Shown in pieces: positions 35,650-44,572 of a DNA stretch of 64,000 nucleotides (position 1 is its first letter; each line of letters opens with the position of its first letter). The notes beneath the pieces were generated by a model. That model had not been told where the DNA came from. It was given only the letters and a program-made list of their open reading frames with translations, and ran no database searches. The position numbers and the translations under genes are program-made. Origin of the DNA: Pseudomonas nitroreducens NBRC 12694 (lineage in GTDB: Bacteria; Pseudomonadota; Gammaproteobacteria; Pseudomonadales; Pseudomonadaceae); assembly GCF_002091755.1 (NCBI RefSeq), contig NZ_BDAI01000004.1:62001-126000 (forward strand), read 5' to 3'.

Positions 35650-36228
35650 TCAATCGCCGAAGAATGCGTATTCCGGCTTTTTCGGTACGAATGGCCGGTA
35701 AAAGGCCTGCATCCGCCGAAGGTCCCCTGACTCGTCGCCGGTGGGCCAGAAAGGTTCGCCGATCACGATGCGCCGGCCGGGATAATCCAGCGCCGCCAGG
35801 ACGATGGGGACACCCGCGCCACGGGCGATGTGGTAGAAGCCCATTTTCCAGCGCTCGACCTTACGACGCGTACCCTCCGGGGAGAGGATCAGCATCATCT
35901 CGCGGTTGTCGCGGAAGGCCTGGATTGCCTGGTCCACCGTGTTCAGCTTGAGATGGCGCTGGATCGGGATGCCGCCCCAGCGGCGCATCAGTGCGCCGAA
36001 GGGCGCGCGGAAGAGGGTGTGCTTGCCGAACCAACGGGCGTTCAGCCGCAGCACGAACTTGACCGCGAGAAACAACACGAAATCCCAGTTGGAGGTGTGG
36101 TGCGCGCCGATCACCACGAACTTGTCGAGTGGCGGCAGCGCGCCTTCGATACGCCAGCCGGCCACGCGCAGCATGCTGTGGCCGAGTGCCTCGGCGAATG
36201 GGTTGCGGGGCAGATAGTTACCGGACAT
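35650..36228 (-). CDS. PlsC-like 1-acylglycerol-3-phosphate acyltransferase family protein
   Basis: A 192-residue acyltransferase. The HX4D catalytic motif is HHTSNWD, the phosphate-binding motif PEGTRRKVE, and the third block GVPIVLAAL. It has no clear membrane span except hydrophobic N-terminal helices. Members of this short subgroup transfer acyl chains in phospholipid or ornithine-lipid synthesis; the acceptor here is unknown. Confidence 0.88.
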   Translation of the reverse strand: MSGNYLPRNPFAEALGHSMLRVAGWRIEGALPPLDKFVVIGAHHTSNWDFVLFLAVKFVLRLNARWFGKHTLFRAPFGALMRRWGGIPIQRHLKLNTVDQAIQAFRDNREMMLILSPEGTRRKVERWKMGFYHIARGAGVPIVLAALDYPGRRIVIGEPFWPTGDESGDLRRMQAFYRPFVPKKPEYAFFGD

Positions 36229-36323
36229 GAATCACCTGTAGCCCCTTCGTCGGGGGCCATTGTTGTTATGGCAGAAGGTGGAGTGGCAGATCGGGGCGGC
36301 AGCTTAACGGCGGCCCCGCGGCC

Positions 36324-37136
36324 TCAGCGTTGGCAGCGCGGACAGTAGACGCTGGCGCGCTGGCCGAGGCGCACGTCGCGCAGGGTCGAGCCGCAGACCT
36401 TGCAGGGTTCGCCACCGCGCCCGTAGGCGAAGAGTTCCTGCTGGAAGTAGCCGGGCTGGCCGTCGCCGCCGACGAAATCGCGCAGCGTGGTACCGCCGCG
36501 CTCGATGGCAATGGCAAGGATTCGCTTGATCTCCTGGGCAAGCTTCACGTAGCGCGCCCGCGAGATGGTCCCCGCCTCGCGGCGCGGGTCGATGCCGGCG
36601 GCGAACAGCGCCTCGGTGGCGTAGATGTTGCCCACCCCGACCACCACAGCGTTGTCCATGATGAAGGGCTTCACCGCCATGCTGCGGTTGCGCGACAGCT
36701 GGAACAGTCGCTCACCTTCGAAGGCGTCGGTCAGCGGCTCCGGGCCCAGGTGACGCAGCAGTTCATGTTCCAGCGGCGTCAGACTCCAGAGCAGCGCACC
36801 GAAGCGGCGCGGGTCGGTGTAGCGCAGCGCCATGCCTGATTCCAGCTCGATATCCACATGCTCGTGGCGCGCTGCCGGCGTGCCGCACTCCACCAGGCGC
36901 AGGCTGCCGGACATGCCCAGGTGGCTGATCAGCGTGCCCACTTCGGCATTGAGCAAGAGGTACTTGGCACGCCGCTCCACCTGCACGATGCGCTGCCCGG
37001 ACAGACGTACGTCGAGGTCCTCGGGAATCGGCCAGCGCAAACGACGCTCACGGACGACCACGCGGCTGACGCGCTGGCCTTCGAGATGGGGCGCTATGCC
37101 CCGGCGGGTGGTTTCGACTTCAGGTAATTCGGGCAT
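36324..37136 (-). CDS. mutM: Formamidopyrimidine-DNA glycosylase
   Basis: A 270-residue base-excision repair enzyme that removes 8-oxoguanine and FaPy lesions. The N-terminus MPELPEVETTRRGI supplies the Pro2 nucleophile and Glu3. The helix-two-turn-helix precedes a C-terminal zinc finger with four cysteines (CKVCG ... YCPRCQR). Length is standard. Confidence 0.97.
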   Translation of the reverse strand: MPELPEVETTRRGIAPHLEGQRVSRVVVRERRLRWPIPEDLDVRLSGQRIVQVERRAKYLLLNAEVGTLISHLGMSGSLRLVECGTPAARHEHVDIELESGMALRYTDPRRFGALLWSLTPLEHELLRHLGPEPLTDAFEGERLFQLSRNRSMAVKPFIMDNAVVVGVGNIYATEALFAAGIDPRREAGTISRARYVKLAQEIKRILAIAIERGGTTLRDFVGGDGQPGYFQQELFAYGRGGEPCKVCGSTLRDVRLGQRASVYCPRCQR

Positions 37137-37169
37137 GGATCACTACTGCGTAGGAGCTTTTCTGTAGGT

Positions 37170-37988
37170 TCAGTCCAGCGCGCGGGCCAGCTGGATCAGA
37201 TCGTCGCGCCATTCGGCCGCCTTGGGCAGCGCCAGGAAGGACTCGTTGAGAAAACCTTCCCGCGCCCCGTAGGTAAAAGGCTCGCCCTTGGTATCCAGCA
37301 CCTCGCCGCCGGCGCCTTCCAGCACACCCTGGGCGGCTGCCGTGTCCCACTGGCTGGTTGGCGCCAGGCGCGGGTAGCAGTCCGCCGAGCCTTCGGCGAG
37401 CAGGCAGAACTTCAGCGAACTGCCGATGTTGGCCAGGTTCAGGTCGCCAAAGCGCTGCGCGAGGCCGGACAGCAGGCTTTCTTGCTGCGGGCTGGAATGG
37501 CGTTTGCTGGCCACCACGGTAAAGACATCTTCCGGGCTGCTGCGTACCTCGATGGCCTCGGGCTCGCCGCCACGCTCTTCGCGCCAGGCGCCAAGGCCGG
37601 TACCACCGTAGTAGCAGCGGCCGCTGGCGGGGATACCGACTACGCCGAAGATCACGCGCCCGTGCTCGATGAGCGCGACGTTGACGGTGAATTCGTCACT
37701 GCCGGAAATGAACTCCTTGGTGCCGTCCAGCGGGTCCACCAGCCACCAGCGGCTCCACTGGGCCCGTTGCTCCAGGGGAATGTCGCAATCCTCCTCGGAC
37801 AACACCGGCACATCCGGCGCCAGCGCGCGCAGGCCGTCGGCCAGCAGGCGGTGGGCGGCCAGGTCGGCGGCGGTCACCGGCGATTCGTCGGACTTGCTCT
37901 GGACATCCAGGTCGCCCTGCCAGAACGGCAGGATCACATCGCCCGCCTTGTGCACCAGGTCGATCACGGCAGGCAGGAAGGCATTCAT
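37170..37988 (-). CDS. cysQ: 3'(2'),5'-bisphosphate nucleotidase
   Basis: A 272-residue inositol-monophosphatase-fold enzyme that removes the 3' phosphate of PAP/PAPS and so relieves inhibition of sulfate assimilation. The metal site is DPLDGTKEFISG with the upstream Glu in VLSEEDCD. I use the ATG at 37988, which overlaps the nudE stop by one base (TGATG); the GTG just before it (37991) would give a 4-base overlap instead. mutM lies 33 bp downstream. Confidence 0.94.
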   Translation of the reverse strand: MNAFLPAVIDLVHKAGDVILPFWQGDLDVQSKSDESPVTAADLAAHRLLADGLRALAPDVPVLSEEDCDIPLEQRAQWSRWWLVDPLDGTKEFISGSDEFTVNVALIEHGRVIFGVVGIPASGRCYYGGTGLGAWREERGGEPEAIEVRSSPEDVFTVVASKRHSSPQQESLLSGLAQRFGDLNLANIGSSLKFCLLAEGSADCYPRLAPTSQWDTAAAQGVLEGAGGEVLDTKGEPFTYGAREGFLNESFLALPKAAEWRDDLIQLARALD

Positions 37989-38554
37989 CACGGCTGGAAC
38001 TCCCCTCGTTGGGTCAGCAGGTCGCGCACCAGGTAGAGCGCGGCCAGGGCACGCCCTTCACTGAACTGGGCATTCTGCGCGAGGCTGGAGAGCTCGCGCA
38101 GGCTGATCCTGTCCACGCCCATAGGCTCGGGTTCGTCGCCGGGCAGCGATTCTTCGTAGAGGTCACGGGCGAGCACCACCTGGATGCGCTGACTCATGTA
38201 GCCGGGCGACAGGGACAGCTCGGTGATGTATTCCAGCTGACGGGCGCCGTAACCGGCTTCTTCCTTCAGCTCGCGGTTGGCGGCGTCGAGGATGTCCTCA
38301 CCCGGCTCCACCAGGCCCTTGGGCAACGAAAGCTGGTATTCGTCGACCCCGGCGCAATACTCCTCCACCAGCACGGCGTGCTCGCCGTCGAGCATGGCGA
38401 TCACCATCACAGCACCGTAGCCCTGCCCCTTACCAACCAGGCGCTCGTAGGTCCGTTCGACGCCATTGGAGAAGCGCAACTGCAGCTCCTCGACGGCGAA
38501 AAGCCGGCTTCTGGCAACGATCTCTCGAGCGAGGACCGTGGGTTTCTGACGCAT
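37988..38554 (-). CDS. nudE: ADP compounds hydrolase NudE
   Basis: A 188-residue Nudix hydrolase that splits ADP-ribose, Ap3A and NADH. The Nudix box is GLVEPGEDILDAANRELKEE followed by AGYG, fully conserved. The frame is open far upstream, but MRQKPTVLAREIVARSRLF is the family N-terminus and has AGGAGTCGCCCC before it. Coupled to cysQ and divergent from the nucleotidase gene across 126 bp. Confidence 0.94.
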   Translation of the reverse strand: MRQKPTVLAREIVARSRLFAVEELQLRFSNGVERTYERLVGKGQGYGAVMVIAMLDGEHAVLVEEYCAGVDEYQLSLPKGLVEPGEDILDAANRELKEEAGYGARQLEYITELSLSPGYMSQRIQVVLARDLYEESLPGDEPEPMGVDRISLRELSSLAQNAQFSEGRALAALYLVRDLLTQRGEFQP

Positions 38555-38680
38555 GGGGCGACTCCTGGGGGTGGCCGGGTCGGCTATGATAACCCGCCTT
38601 TTCCGATTCTCCGTGTCAGATATCGCGCCGATTCCGTCCATCGGCGGCGCAATTGCGACACCCTTCTGCGAAAGCCCAGC

Positions 38681-39343
38681 ATGCCACGCCTGCCCTGGAA
38701 CCGGATCGATACCGTCCTGCTCGACATGGACGGCACCCTGCTCGATCTGCATTTCGACAACCACTTCTGGCTCGAACACCTGCCGCAACGGTACGCCGAG
38801 CACCACGGCATCAGCCGCGCCCAGGCCGATGCCGAACTGCTGCCGCTGTTCCGTGACAACGCCGGGCTGCTCAACTGGTATTGCCTGGACTTCTGGAGCC
38901 GCGAGCTCAAGCTGTCGATCATGGACCTCAAGCGCGAGGTCGCCCACCTGATCGCACTGCGTCCGGACGCCGATTTCTTCCTTGCGCAACTGCGCGAGCA
39001 CGGCAGGCGCGCGGTGCTGATCACCAATGCGCACCGCGATTCGCTGTCGCTGAAGATGCAACGAGTGGAGCTGGCGCCCTGGCTCGATCGGTTGATCAGC
39101 TCCCATGACTACGGCTTCCCCAAGGAAGACCAGCAGTTCTGGCAGGCACTGCGTGCGGACGTCGACTTCGACCCGGCGCGCAGCCTTTTCATCGACGACA
39201 GCCTGCCGATCCTGCGCGCGGCGCGGACCTTCGGCATCGGCCATCTGCTTGCGGTACGCCAGCCCGACAGCCGCCAGGGGCCGAAGGACACCGAGGAATT
39301 CGCTGCCCAGGAAGACTACCGGGCACTGCTCGAAGGCTTGTGA
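38681..39343 (+). CDS. yrfG: GMP/IMP nucleotidase YrfG
   Basis: A 220-residue HAD phosphatase of the YrfG type. Motif I DMDGTLLDLHFDNHFW with the double Asp, motif II Thr in ITNAHRDS, the motif III Lys in YGFPKEDQ, and motif IV FIDDSLPIL are all present. It removes phosphate from purine nucleoside monophosphates. It shares a divergent region with nudE. Confidence 0.92.
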   Translation: MPRLPWNRIDTVLLDMDGTLLDLHFDNHFWLEHLPQRYAEHHGISRAQADAELLPLFRDNAGLLNWYCLDFWSRELKLSIMDLKREVAHLIALRPDADFFLAQLREHGRRAVLITNAHRDSLSLKMQRVELAPWLDRLISSHDYGFPKEDQQFWQALRADVDFDPARSLFIDDSLPILRAARTFGIGHLLAVRQPDSRQGPKDTEEFAAQEDYRALLEGL

Positions 39344-39358
39344 GGGGCGCAGAAACAA

Positions 39359-39383
39359 CGAGCCCGGCACTGGGCCGGGCTCG
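39359..39383. terminator. Bidirectional stem between yrfG and the Kbp gene
   Basis: CGAGCCCGGC and GCCGGGCTCG form a perfect 10-bp stem with a 5-nt loop between two convergent genes. Neither side has a T run, so stopping may need Rho or the stem may mainly protect 3' ends. Confidence 0.6.
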
Positions 39384-39389
39384 GGGACA

Positions 39390-39827
39390 TCACTCCGGAA
39401 TCCGCAGCACCTGGCCGGGATAGATCTTGTCCGGATGACTGAGCATCGGCTTGTTCGCCTCGAAAATCTTGTTGTAGAGGTTGGCGTTGCCGTACTCCGC
39501 CTTGGCGATGGCGCTGAGCGTATCGCCCTTCTTCACGGTGACGAAACGCGCCTCGGCAGCCGGCGTAGCGACGGTGATGTGGTCTTCCACACCCGACACG
39601 CCCGCGACGTTGCCCAGCGCCAGCAGGATCTTCTCCTTCTCTTCCTGGCTGGCCACTTCACCGGTGGCGATCACCTTGTCGCCCTCGACGCTGACCTGGA
39701 TGTTCGGGTTGCCCAGGCCCACCTTGGCGATGTGGTCCTTGAGCGATTCGGCGGCCTGCGCCTCCTGGCCCACGATGCTTTCCCACAGCTTCTCGCCGGC
39801 TTCCTTCACGAACGCAAAAATGCCCAT
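39390..39827 (-). CDS. kbp: Potassium-binding protein Kbp/YgaU (BON-LysM)
   Basis: A 145-residue protein that closely follows E. coli Kbp: N-terminal GIFAFVKEAGEKLWESIVG, a BON domain (about 25-90), and a LysM domain ending NANLYNKIFEANKPMLSHPD and IYPGQVLRIPE. Kbp binds K+ in the cytoplasm and changes shape; it lacks a signal peptide, as here. The ATG at 39827 with GGGAGGTTGGAA is better than the TTG six bases earlier. Confidence 0.93.
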   Translation of the reverse strand: MGIFAFVKEAGEKLWESIVGQEAQAAESLKDHIAKVGLGNPNIQVSVEGDKVIATGEVASQEEKEKILLALGNVAGVSGVEDHITVATPAAEARFVTVKKGDTLSAIAKAEYGNANLYNKIFEANKPMLSHPDKIYPGQVLRIPE

Positions 39828-39975
39828 TTCCAACCTCCCTACGGTTACAGTGACAGGCGGCCGGCATTGGGCAGACCGCGCGCCCCTGGAGTCTAGTCGC
39901 CGACTTCCGCAGTGCCTGACGGAATACTCCTAATCCCGCCTTAACCCGACAGAACGCCCCGGAGCCTTCCCGCCG

Positions 39976-40875
39976 ATGGACATCAAGCAGCTGAAATTCC
40001 TCTGCGCGCTGGACGAGACACGGCACTTCGGCCAGGCGGCGGCACGCTGCCACGTCACTCAGCCAACGCTGTCGATGCGGGTACGCAGCCTGGAGGAGGA
40101 ACTGGGCCTTGAACTGGTGCGCCGTGGGCAGCGCTTCGAGGGTTTCACCGAGGCCGGCGAGCGCGTACTCGCCTGGGCCCGGAGCCTGCTGGCTGCGCAT
40201 GACGGGCTCTACGCAGAAGCGGCGGCCTGCCGCGGCCAACTGGTCGGCACCCTGCGCCTGGGCGTGGTGCCGCTGGCAGGCTTCGACCCCATGCAGCTGA
40301 TCGAGCTGTTCGCCCAGCGCCACCCGGAACTGCGCTTCCAGCTGTTCGCCCTGAGTTCGGAGAACATCCTCGAAGGCCTCGGCCGCAACCAGCTGGACCT
40401 TGGCCTGTCGTACCTCGACCGCCTCGACCGCGAACATTTCGAAAGCCTCGAACTGGCCGCTACCCGCATGGGCCTGCTGCACGACCGCCGGCACTTCCAG
40501 ATCGACGGTCCGAGCCTGAGCTGGGACGCACTGGCGGAGCTGCCGCTGGGCCTGCTCTCGTCCGGCATGCACTTCCGCCAGTCCATCGACCACGGCTTCC
40601 GCAGCCGCGGCCTGGCGCCTCGGGCACGCCTGGAAACCGACGCCGTGCATCAGTTGGTGCAAGCCGTCGAGCGCGGGCTGTGCTGCGCGATCATGCCGCT
40701 GGGCAGCGGGCTGGACGCCCAGGGTGAGCACTTCGTGCTGACCCCGATCGACGACGCGCGCACCCTGTCGCCACTCGGGCTGATCCTGCGCCGCAGCGAA
40801 CCACGCTCCGCGCTGGCCGAAGCCTGCTTCCGCGAAGCAGCGGCCTTGCTGGGCAGCGACTCGCCCGACCGATAA
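39976..40875 (+). CDS. LysR-type regulator upstream of fdhD
   Basis: A 299-residue LysR regulator. The winged helix-turn-helix is FGQAAARCHVTQPTLSMRV; the effector domain starts near residue 90. The sequence is OxyR-like in its first half but lacks the paired redox cysteines expected of OxyR. It lies 93 bp upstream of fdhD in the same direction and probably controls the fdhD-molybdoenzyme pair; the inducer is unknown. Confidence 0.88.
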   Translation: MDIKQLKFLCALDETRHFGQAAARCHVTQPTLSMRVRSLEEELGLELVRRGQRFEGFTEAGERVLAWARSLLAAHDGLYAEAAACRGQLVGTLRLGVVPLAGFDPMQLIELFAQRHPELRFQLFALSSENILEGLGRNQLDLGLSYLDRLDREHFESLELAATRMGLLHDRRHFQIDGPSLSWDALAELPLGLLSSGMHFRQSIDHGFRSRGLAPRARLETDAVHQLVQAVERGLCCAIMPLGSGLDAQGEHFVLTPIDDARTLSPLGLILRRSEPRSALAEACFREAAALLGSDSPDR

Positions 40876-40968
40876 ACCGCATCTATCACAACATCGACAG
40901 CAGCCATTAGACGCTGCCCCGGCATCGGCATAGGCTGGTTGTATTACTAGAACCACAGGGCTCAGCCC

Positions 40969-41805
40969 ATGCCTTGCCTGATCACCCGCCCGGCCAGCGC
41001 CGCGGTCCGGGATGCCGCCGTGCCTGCCGACGGCTACAGCTACGTCGAACTCACCCCGCAAGGAGCCGGCGGCCGCGCCGCATTGGCCGGGGAAACCGCC
41101 CTGGCCATCGCCTACAACGGCCTCAGCCAGGCCGTGATGATGGTCTCGCCGAACGACCTGGAAGACTTCGTCCACGGTTTCAGCCTCGGTGCCGGCCTCA
41201 TCGAGTCCATCGACGACATCTATGACGTGAGCCTGACGGCACATGGCGAGGCCATTACCGCCGAGGTGCAGGTCAGCAATCGCGCCTTCTGGGCCCTCAA
41301 GGACCAGCGCCGGCAACTGGCCGGCAACACCGGCTGCGGCCTGTGCGGCGTCGAGGCCCTGGACCAGGCGCTGCCCGGCCTGCCGGTATTGCCGCGCGCT
41401 CCCCTGCCACCCGCCGTCCATTTCGACAACCTGCGCGAGCGGGTCAATGCCGTGCAGGAGATCGGCAGGCGCAGCGGCGCTCTGCATGCGGCGCTGTTCG
41501 TCGATGCCGCCGGCGAGATTCGCCTGTGCCGCGAGGATATCGGCCGCCACAACGCCCTCGACAAACTGGTCGGCGCGCTCAAGCGCCAGCGCCTGGAGCT
41601 GGCCGGCGGCTTCGCCGTGGTGACCAGCCGCTGCAGCCTGGAACTTATCCACAAGGCCGTGCGCGCCGGGCTCCCCACCCTGGTCAGCCTGTCCGCTCCC
41701 ACCTCGCTCACCGTGCAGTGGGCCCGCGAGCACAACCTGAACCTGATCCACCTGCCCCATCGCAGCCCGCCCCGGGTCTACAGCCCGGCGCCACCAGCCG
41801 CCTGA
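40969..41805 (+). CDS. fdhD: Formate dehydrogenase accessory sulfurtransferase FdhD
   Basis: A 278-residue protein that passes sulfur from IscS to the molybdenum cofactor of formate-dehydrogenase-type enzymes. The CGxCG motif is intact in NTGCGLCGVEAL; DIGRHNALDKLVGAL and SRCSLELIHKAV are the other family blocks. It is 14 bp upstream of the molybdoenzyme gene, its likely client. Confidence 0.95.
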   Translation: MPCLITRPASAAVRDAAVPADGYSYVELTPQGAGGRAALAGETALAIAYNGLSQAVMMVSPNDLEDFVHGFSLGAGLIESIDDIYDVSLTAHGEAITAEVQVSNRAFWALKDQRRQLAGNTGCGLCGVEALDQALPGLPVLPRAPLPPAVHFDNLRERVNAVQEIGRRSGALHAALFVDAAGEIRLCREDIGRHNALDKLVGALKRQRLELAGGFAVVTSRCSLELIHKAVRAGLPTLVSLSAPTSLTVQWAREHNLNLIHLPHRSPPRVYSPAPPAA

Positions 41806-41819
41806 ACGAAAGAGATTCC

Positions 41820-44141
41820 ATGAGCCTGCAGCAAGAAAACCCCCGCTACCAACCCTACAAGGGCGCCGCCGCCGGCTGGGGCGCGCTGATCAGCGTCACG
41901 CGCTTCTGGCTGGACAGCAAACAGCCGTTCAAGAACCTGCGCGCCCTGCTCAAGACCAACCAGAACGGTGGCTTCGACTGCCCTGGCTGCGCCTGGGGCG
42001 ACTCCCCCGAAGACGGGCGGGTGAAGTTCTGCGAGAACGGCGCCAAGGCAGTGAACTGGGAGGCCACCAAGCGCCGCGTGGACCCAGCCTTCTTCGCCCG
42101 TCACAGCGTTACTTCGCTGCGCGAGCAGAGCGACTACTGGCTCGAATACCAGGGCCGCCTGACCGAGCCGATGCGCTACGACCCCACCACCGACCGCTAC
42201 CAGCCAATCGCCTGGGACGACGCCTTCGCCCTGATCGCCCGGCACCTGAATGCGCTGGAAAGCCCCGACCAGGCCGAGTTCTACACCTCCGGTCGGGCCA
42301 GCAACGAGGCGGCCTTCCTCTACCAGCTGTTCGTCCGCGCCTTCGGCACCAACAACTTCCCCGACTGCTCGAACATGTGCCACGAGGCCAGCGGCGTAGC
42401 CCTGGGCCAGAGCGTCGGCATCGGCAAGGGCACCGTGACCTTCGATGACTTCGAGCACGCCGATGCGATCTTCGTCTTCGGCCAGAACCCCGGCACCAAC
42501 CACCCGCGCATGCTCGAACCGCTGCGCGAGGCGGTGAAGCGCGGCGCCCAGGTGGTCGCCTTCAACCCGCTCAAGGAGCGCGGCCTGGAGCGCTTCCAGC
42601 ACCCGCAGCACGCGCTGGAAATGCTCACCAATGGCTCCGAGCCGCTGAACACGGCCTTCTTCCGCCCGGCACTGGGTGGCGACATGGCCGCCGTGCGCGG
42701 CATCGCCAAGTTCCTCCTGCAATGGGAACGCGAAGCCCAGGCCAAGGGCCAGCCGGCAGTGTTCGACCACGCCTTCATCGCCGAGCATACCCAGGGCGTC
42801 GATGCCTACCTGGCCGTGGTGGACGACACCAGTTGGGAGCACATCGTCCAGCAGTCGGGGCTGAGCCTCGAGGAAATCGAGCAGGCGGCGATCATGTACC
42901 GCCGTGCCGAGCGTGTGATCGTCTGCTGGGCCATGGGCATCACCCAGCACCATCACTCGGTGCCCACCATCCAGGAACTGGTCAGCCTGCAACTGCTGCG
43001 TGGCAACGTCGGCCGTCCCGGCGCCGGCCTGTGCCCGGTACGCGGCCACAGTAATGTGCAGGGCGACCGCAGCATGGGCATCAACGACCGACCGCCTGCC
43101 GCTCTGCTCGATGCCATCGAACGGCGCTTCCAGTTCAAGGTGCCGCGTGCGAACGGCCACAACACCGTCGAGGCTATCAACGCCATGCTCGACGGGCGGG
43201 CCAGGGTCTTCATCGGCCTGGGCGGCAACTTCGCCCAGGCGACCCCGGACAGCCCGCGCACTCATCAATCCTTGCGCAATTGCGCGCTGACCGTGCAGAT
43301 CAGCACCAAGCTCAACCGCAGCCACCTCACCGTGGGCGGCGACGCGCTGATCCTGCCGTGCCTGGGGCGCACCGACATCGACCGTCAGGCTGAAGGCCCG
43401 CAGGCAGTGACCGTGGAAGACTCCTTCAGCATGATCCACGCATCCTTCGGGCAGCTGGAGCCGTCGTCAAAACAGATGCGCTCGGAGCCGGCGATCATCG
43501 CCGGCATCGCCAAGGCCACCCTGGGCAACCACCCGGTGGACTGGGACGCGATGATCGCCAACTACGACCGCATCCGCGACCTGATCGCCGACACCATCCC
43601 CGGCTTCAGCGACTTCAATCGCCGTGTGGCCAACCCCGGCGGCTTCCACCTGGGCAACTCGGCGGGCTCGCGGCGCTGGAACACCGCCAGCGGCAAGGCC
43701 AACTTCCACCACCACCCGCTGCCAGCGGACCTGGTCCACGCGAAGATCCGCGAGACCGGCCAGGAGCCCCACCTGATCCTGCAGACGCTGCGCTCCCACG
43801 ACCAGTACAACACCACGATCTATGGCCTGGACGACCGCTACCGCGGCGTGCGCGGCCATCGCGAGGTAGTGTTCGCCAACGAGGCAGACATCCGCCGCCT
43901 GGGCTTCGAGCCGGGCGAGAAAGTGGACATGGTGTCACTCTGGTCCGATGGCGTGGACCGCCGCGTCAGCGGCTTCACCCTGCTGGCCTACGACATTCCC
44001 GCCGGCCAGGCGGCGGCGTACTACCCGGAGACCAACCCGCTGGTGCCGCTGGACAGCCACGGGGTCGGCAGCCACACGCCAACCTCCAAGTTCGTCGCCA
44101 TCCGCTTCGAGAAAGCGCGACCGAGCCAGCGCATCGCGTGA
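41820..44141 (+). CDS. FdhF/YdeP-family molybdopterin oxidoreductase
   Basis: A 773-residue molybdenum enzyme of the YdeP/FdhF alpha-subunit family. Cluster cysteines are seen at 54, 57 (CPGC) and 71 (FCENG). The Mo ligand position is Cys187 in NMCHEASG, not selenocysteine. The mid-region FGQNPGTNHPRML and C-terminal TLRSHDQYNTTIYGL bind the pterin cofactor. No Tat signal, so it is cytoplasmic. The substrate may be formate, but YdeP proteins have no proven reaction, and no beta or gamma subunit is encoded nearby. Confidence 0.9.
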   Translation: MSLQQENPRYQPYKGAAAGWGALISVTRFWLDSKQPFKNLRALLKTNQNGGFDCPGCAWGDSPEDGRVKFCENGAKAVNWEATKRRVDPAFFARHSVTSLREQSDYWLEYQGRLTEPMRYDPTTDRYQPIAWDDAFALIARHLNALESPDQAEFYTSGRASNEAAFLYQLFVRAFGTNNFPDCSNMCHEASGVALGQSVGIGKGTVTFDDFEHADAIFVFGQNPGTNHPRMLEPLREAVKRGAQVVAFNPLKERGLERFQHPQHALEMLTNGSEPLNTAFFRPALGGDMAAVRGIAKFLLQWEREAQAKGQPAVFDHAFIAEHTQGVDAYLAVVDDTSWEHIVQQSGLSLEEIEQAAIMYRRAERVIVCWAMGITQHHHSVPTIQELVSLQLLRGNVGRPGAGLCPVRGHSNVQGDRSMGINDRPPAALLDAIERRFQFKVPRANGHNTVEAINAMLDGRARVFIGLGGNFAQATPDSPRTHQSLRNCALTVQISTKLNRSHLTVGGDALILPCLGRTDIDRQAEGPQAVTVEDSFSMIHASFGQLEPSSKQMRSEPAIIAGIAKATLGNHPVDWDAMIANYDRIRDLIADTIPGFSDFNRRVANPGGFHLGNSAGSRRWNTASGKANFHHHPLPADLVHAKIRETGQEPHLILQTLRSHDQYNTTIYGLDDRYRGVRGHREVVFANEADIRRLGFEPGEKVDMVSLWSDGVDRRVSGFTLLAYDIPAGQAAAYYPETNPLVPLDSHGVGSHTPTSKFVAIRFEKARPSQRIA

Positions 44142-44572
44142 TGCCCTTCACGGCGCTCCCACCGGGGCGCCATCCAACCGCCGTTCGCGAACAAGCCAGC
44201 TCCTACAGAAAAGCCGCTGCTCTTTAGTAGGAGCGAGCTTGCTCGCGAAGCTTTTCTCGGACGCACCCTTGCCTCGTCTTGCGAAAAATCCGCTAGACGC
44301 GCATCAAGTAGGAAAAGGCCGAAGGGTAAACTCGGAGGGAAAAGGACGCTTTCCGTGAAAAGCCATCATTTCAATGGCATTCTGTGATAAAAACACATCA
44401 AAAGCGAAACCCTGGAATAACGCTCAGACCGCCCAAAATCGAAAAAGTTCTGACCTAAAATCAAATACTTGCATTATTTGATGAAAGTCGTGTTACTCGT
44501 CGGAACCCCCTTGCCAGAGCCTTCGCCCAAACCGAGGATCACCCCCAACATCCCCACAGAGAGATCCTCTCT
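44142..44572 (+). other. Intergenic region of 431 bp with REP pair and AT-rich leader
   Basis: The left third carries two REP units. The right half (about 44340-44500) is AT-rich for this genome: hand-counted GC of bases 44401-44460 is 43%. It contains a GCCAT/ATGGC stem (44362-44378) and the dyad ATCAAATA-CTTGCAT-TATTTGAT (44460-44482). TTGCAT (44469-44474) is a possible -35 with only a poor -10. I see no gene in it. The glycine-zipper gene starts at the end. Confidence 0.6.
44184..44249. repeat. REP pair (BIME) downstream of the molybdoenzyme
   Basis: A - strand unit (TTCGCGAACAAGCCAGCTCC ...) and a + strand unit (GTAGGAGCGAGCTTGCTCGC ...) face away from each other with 20 bases between them. 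The left unit has diverged from the consensus. Confidence 0.82.

Noticed and set aside
42378..42380. Possible selenocysteine formate dehydrogenase
   Set aside because: The active-site codon is TGC (Cys187), not TGA, so no SECIS is needed.
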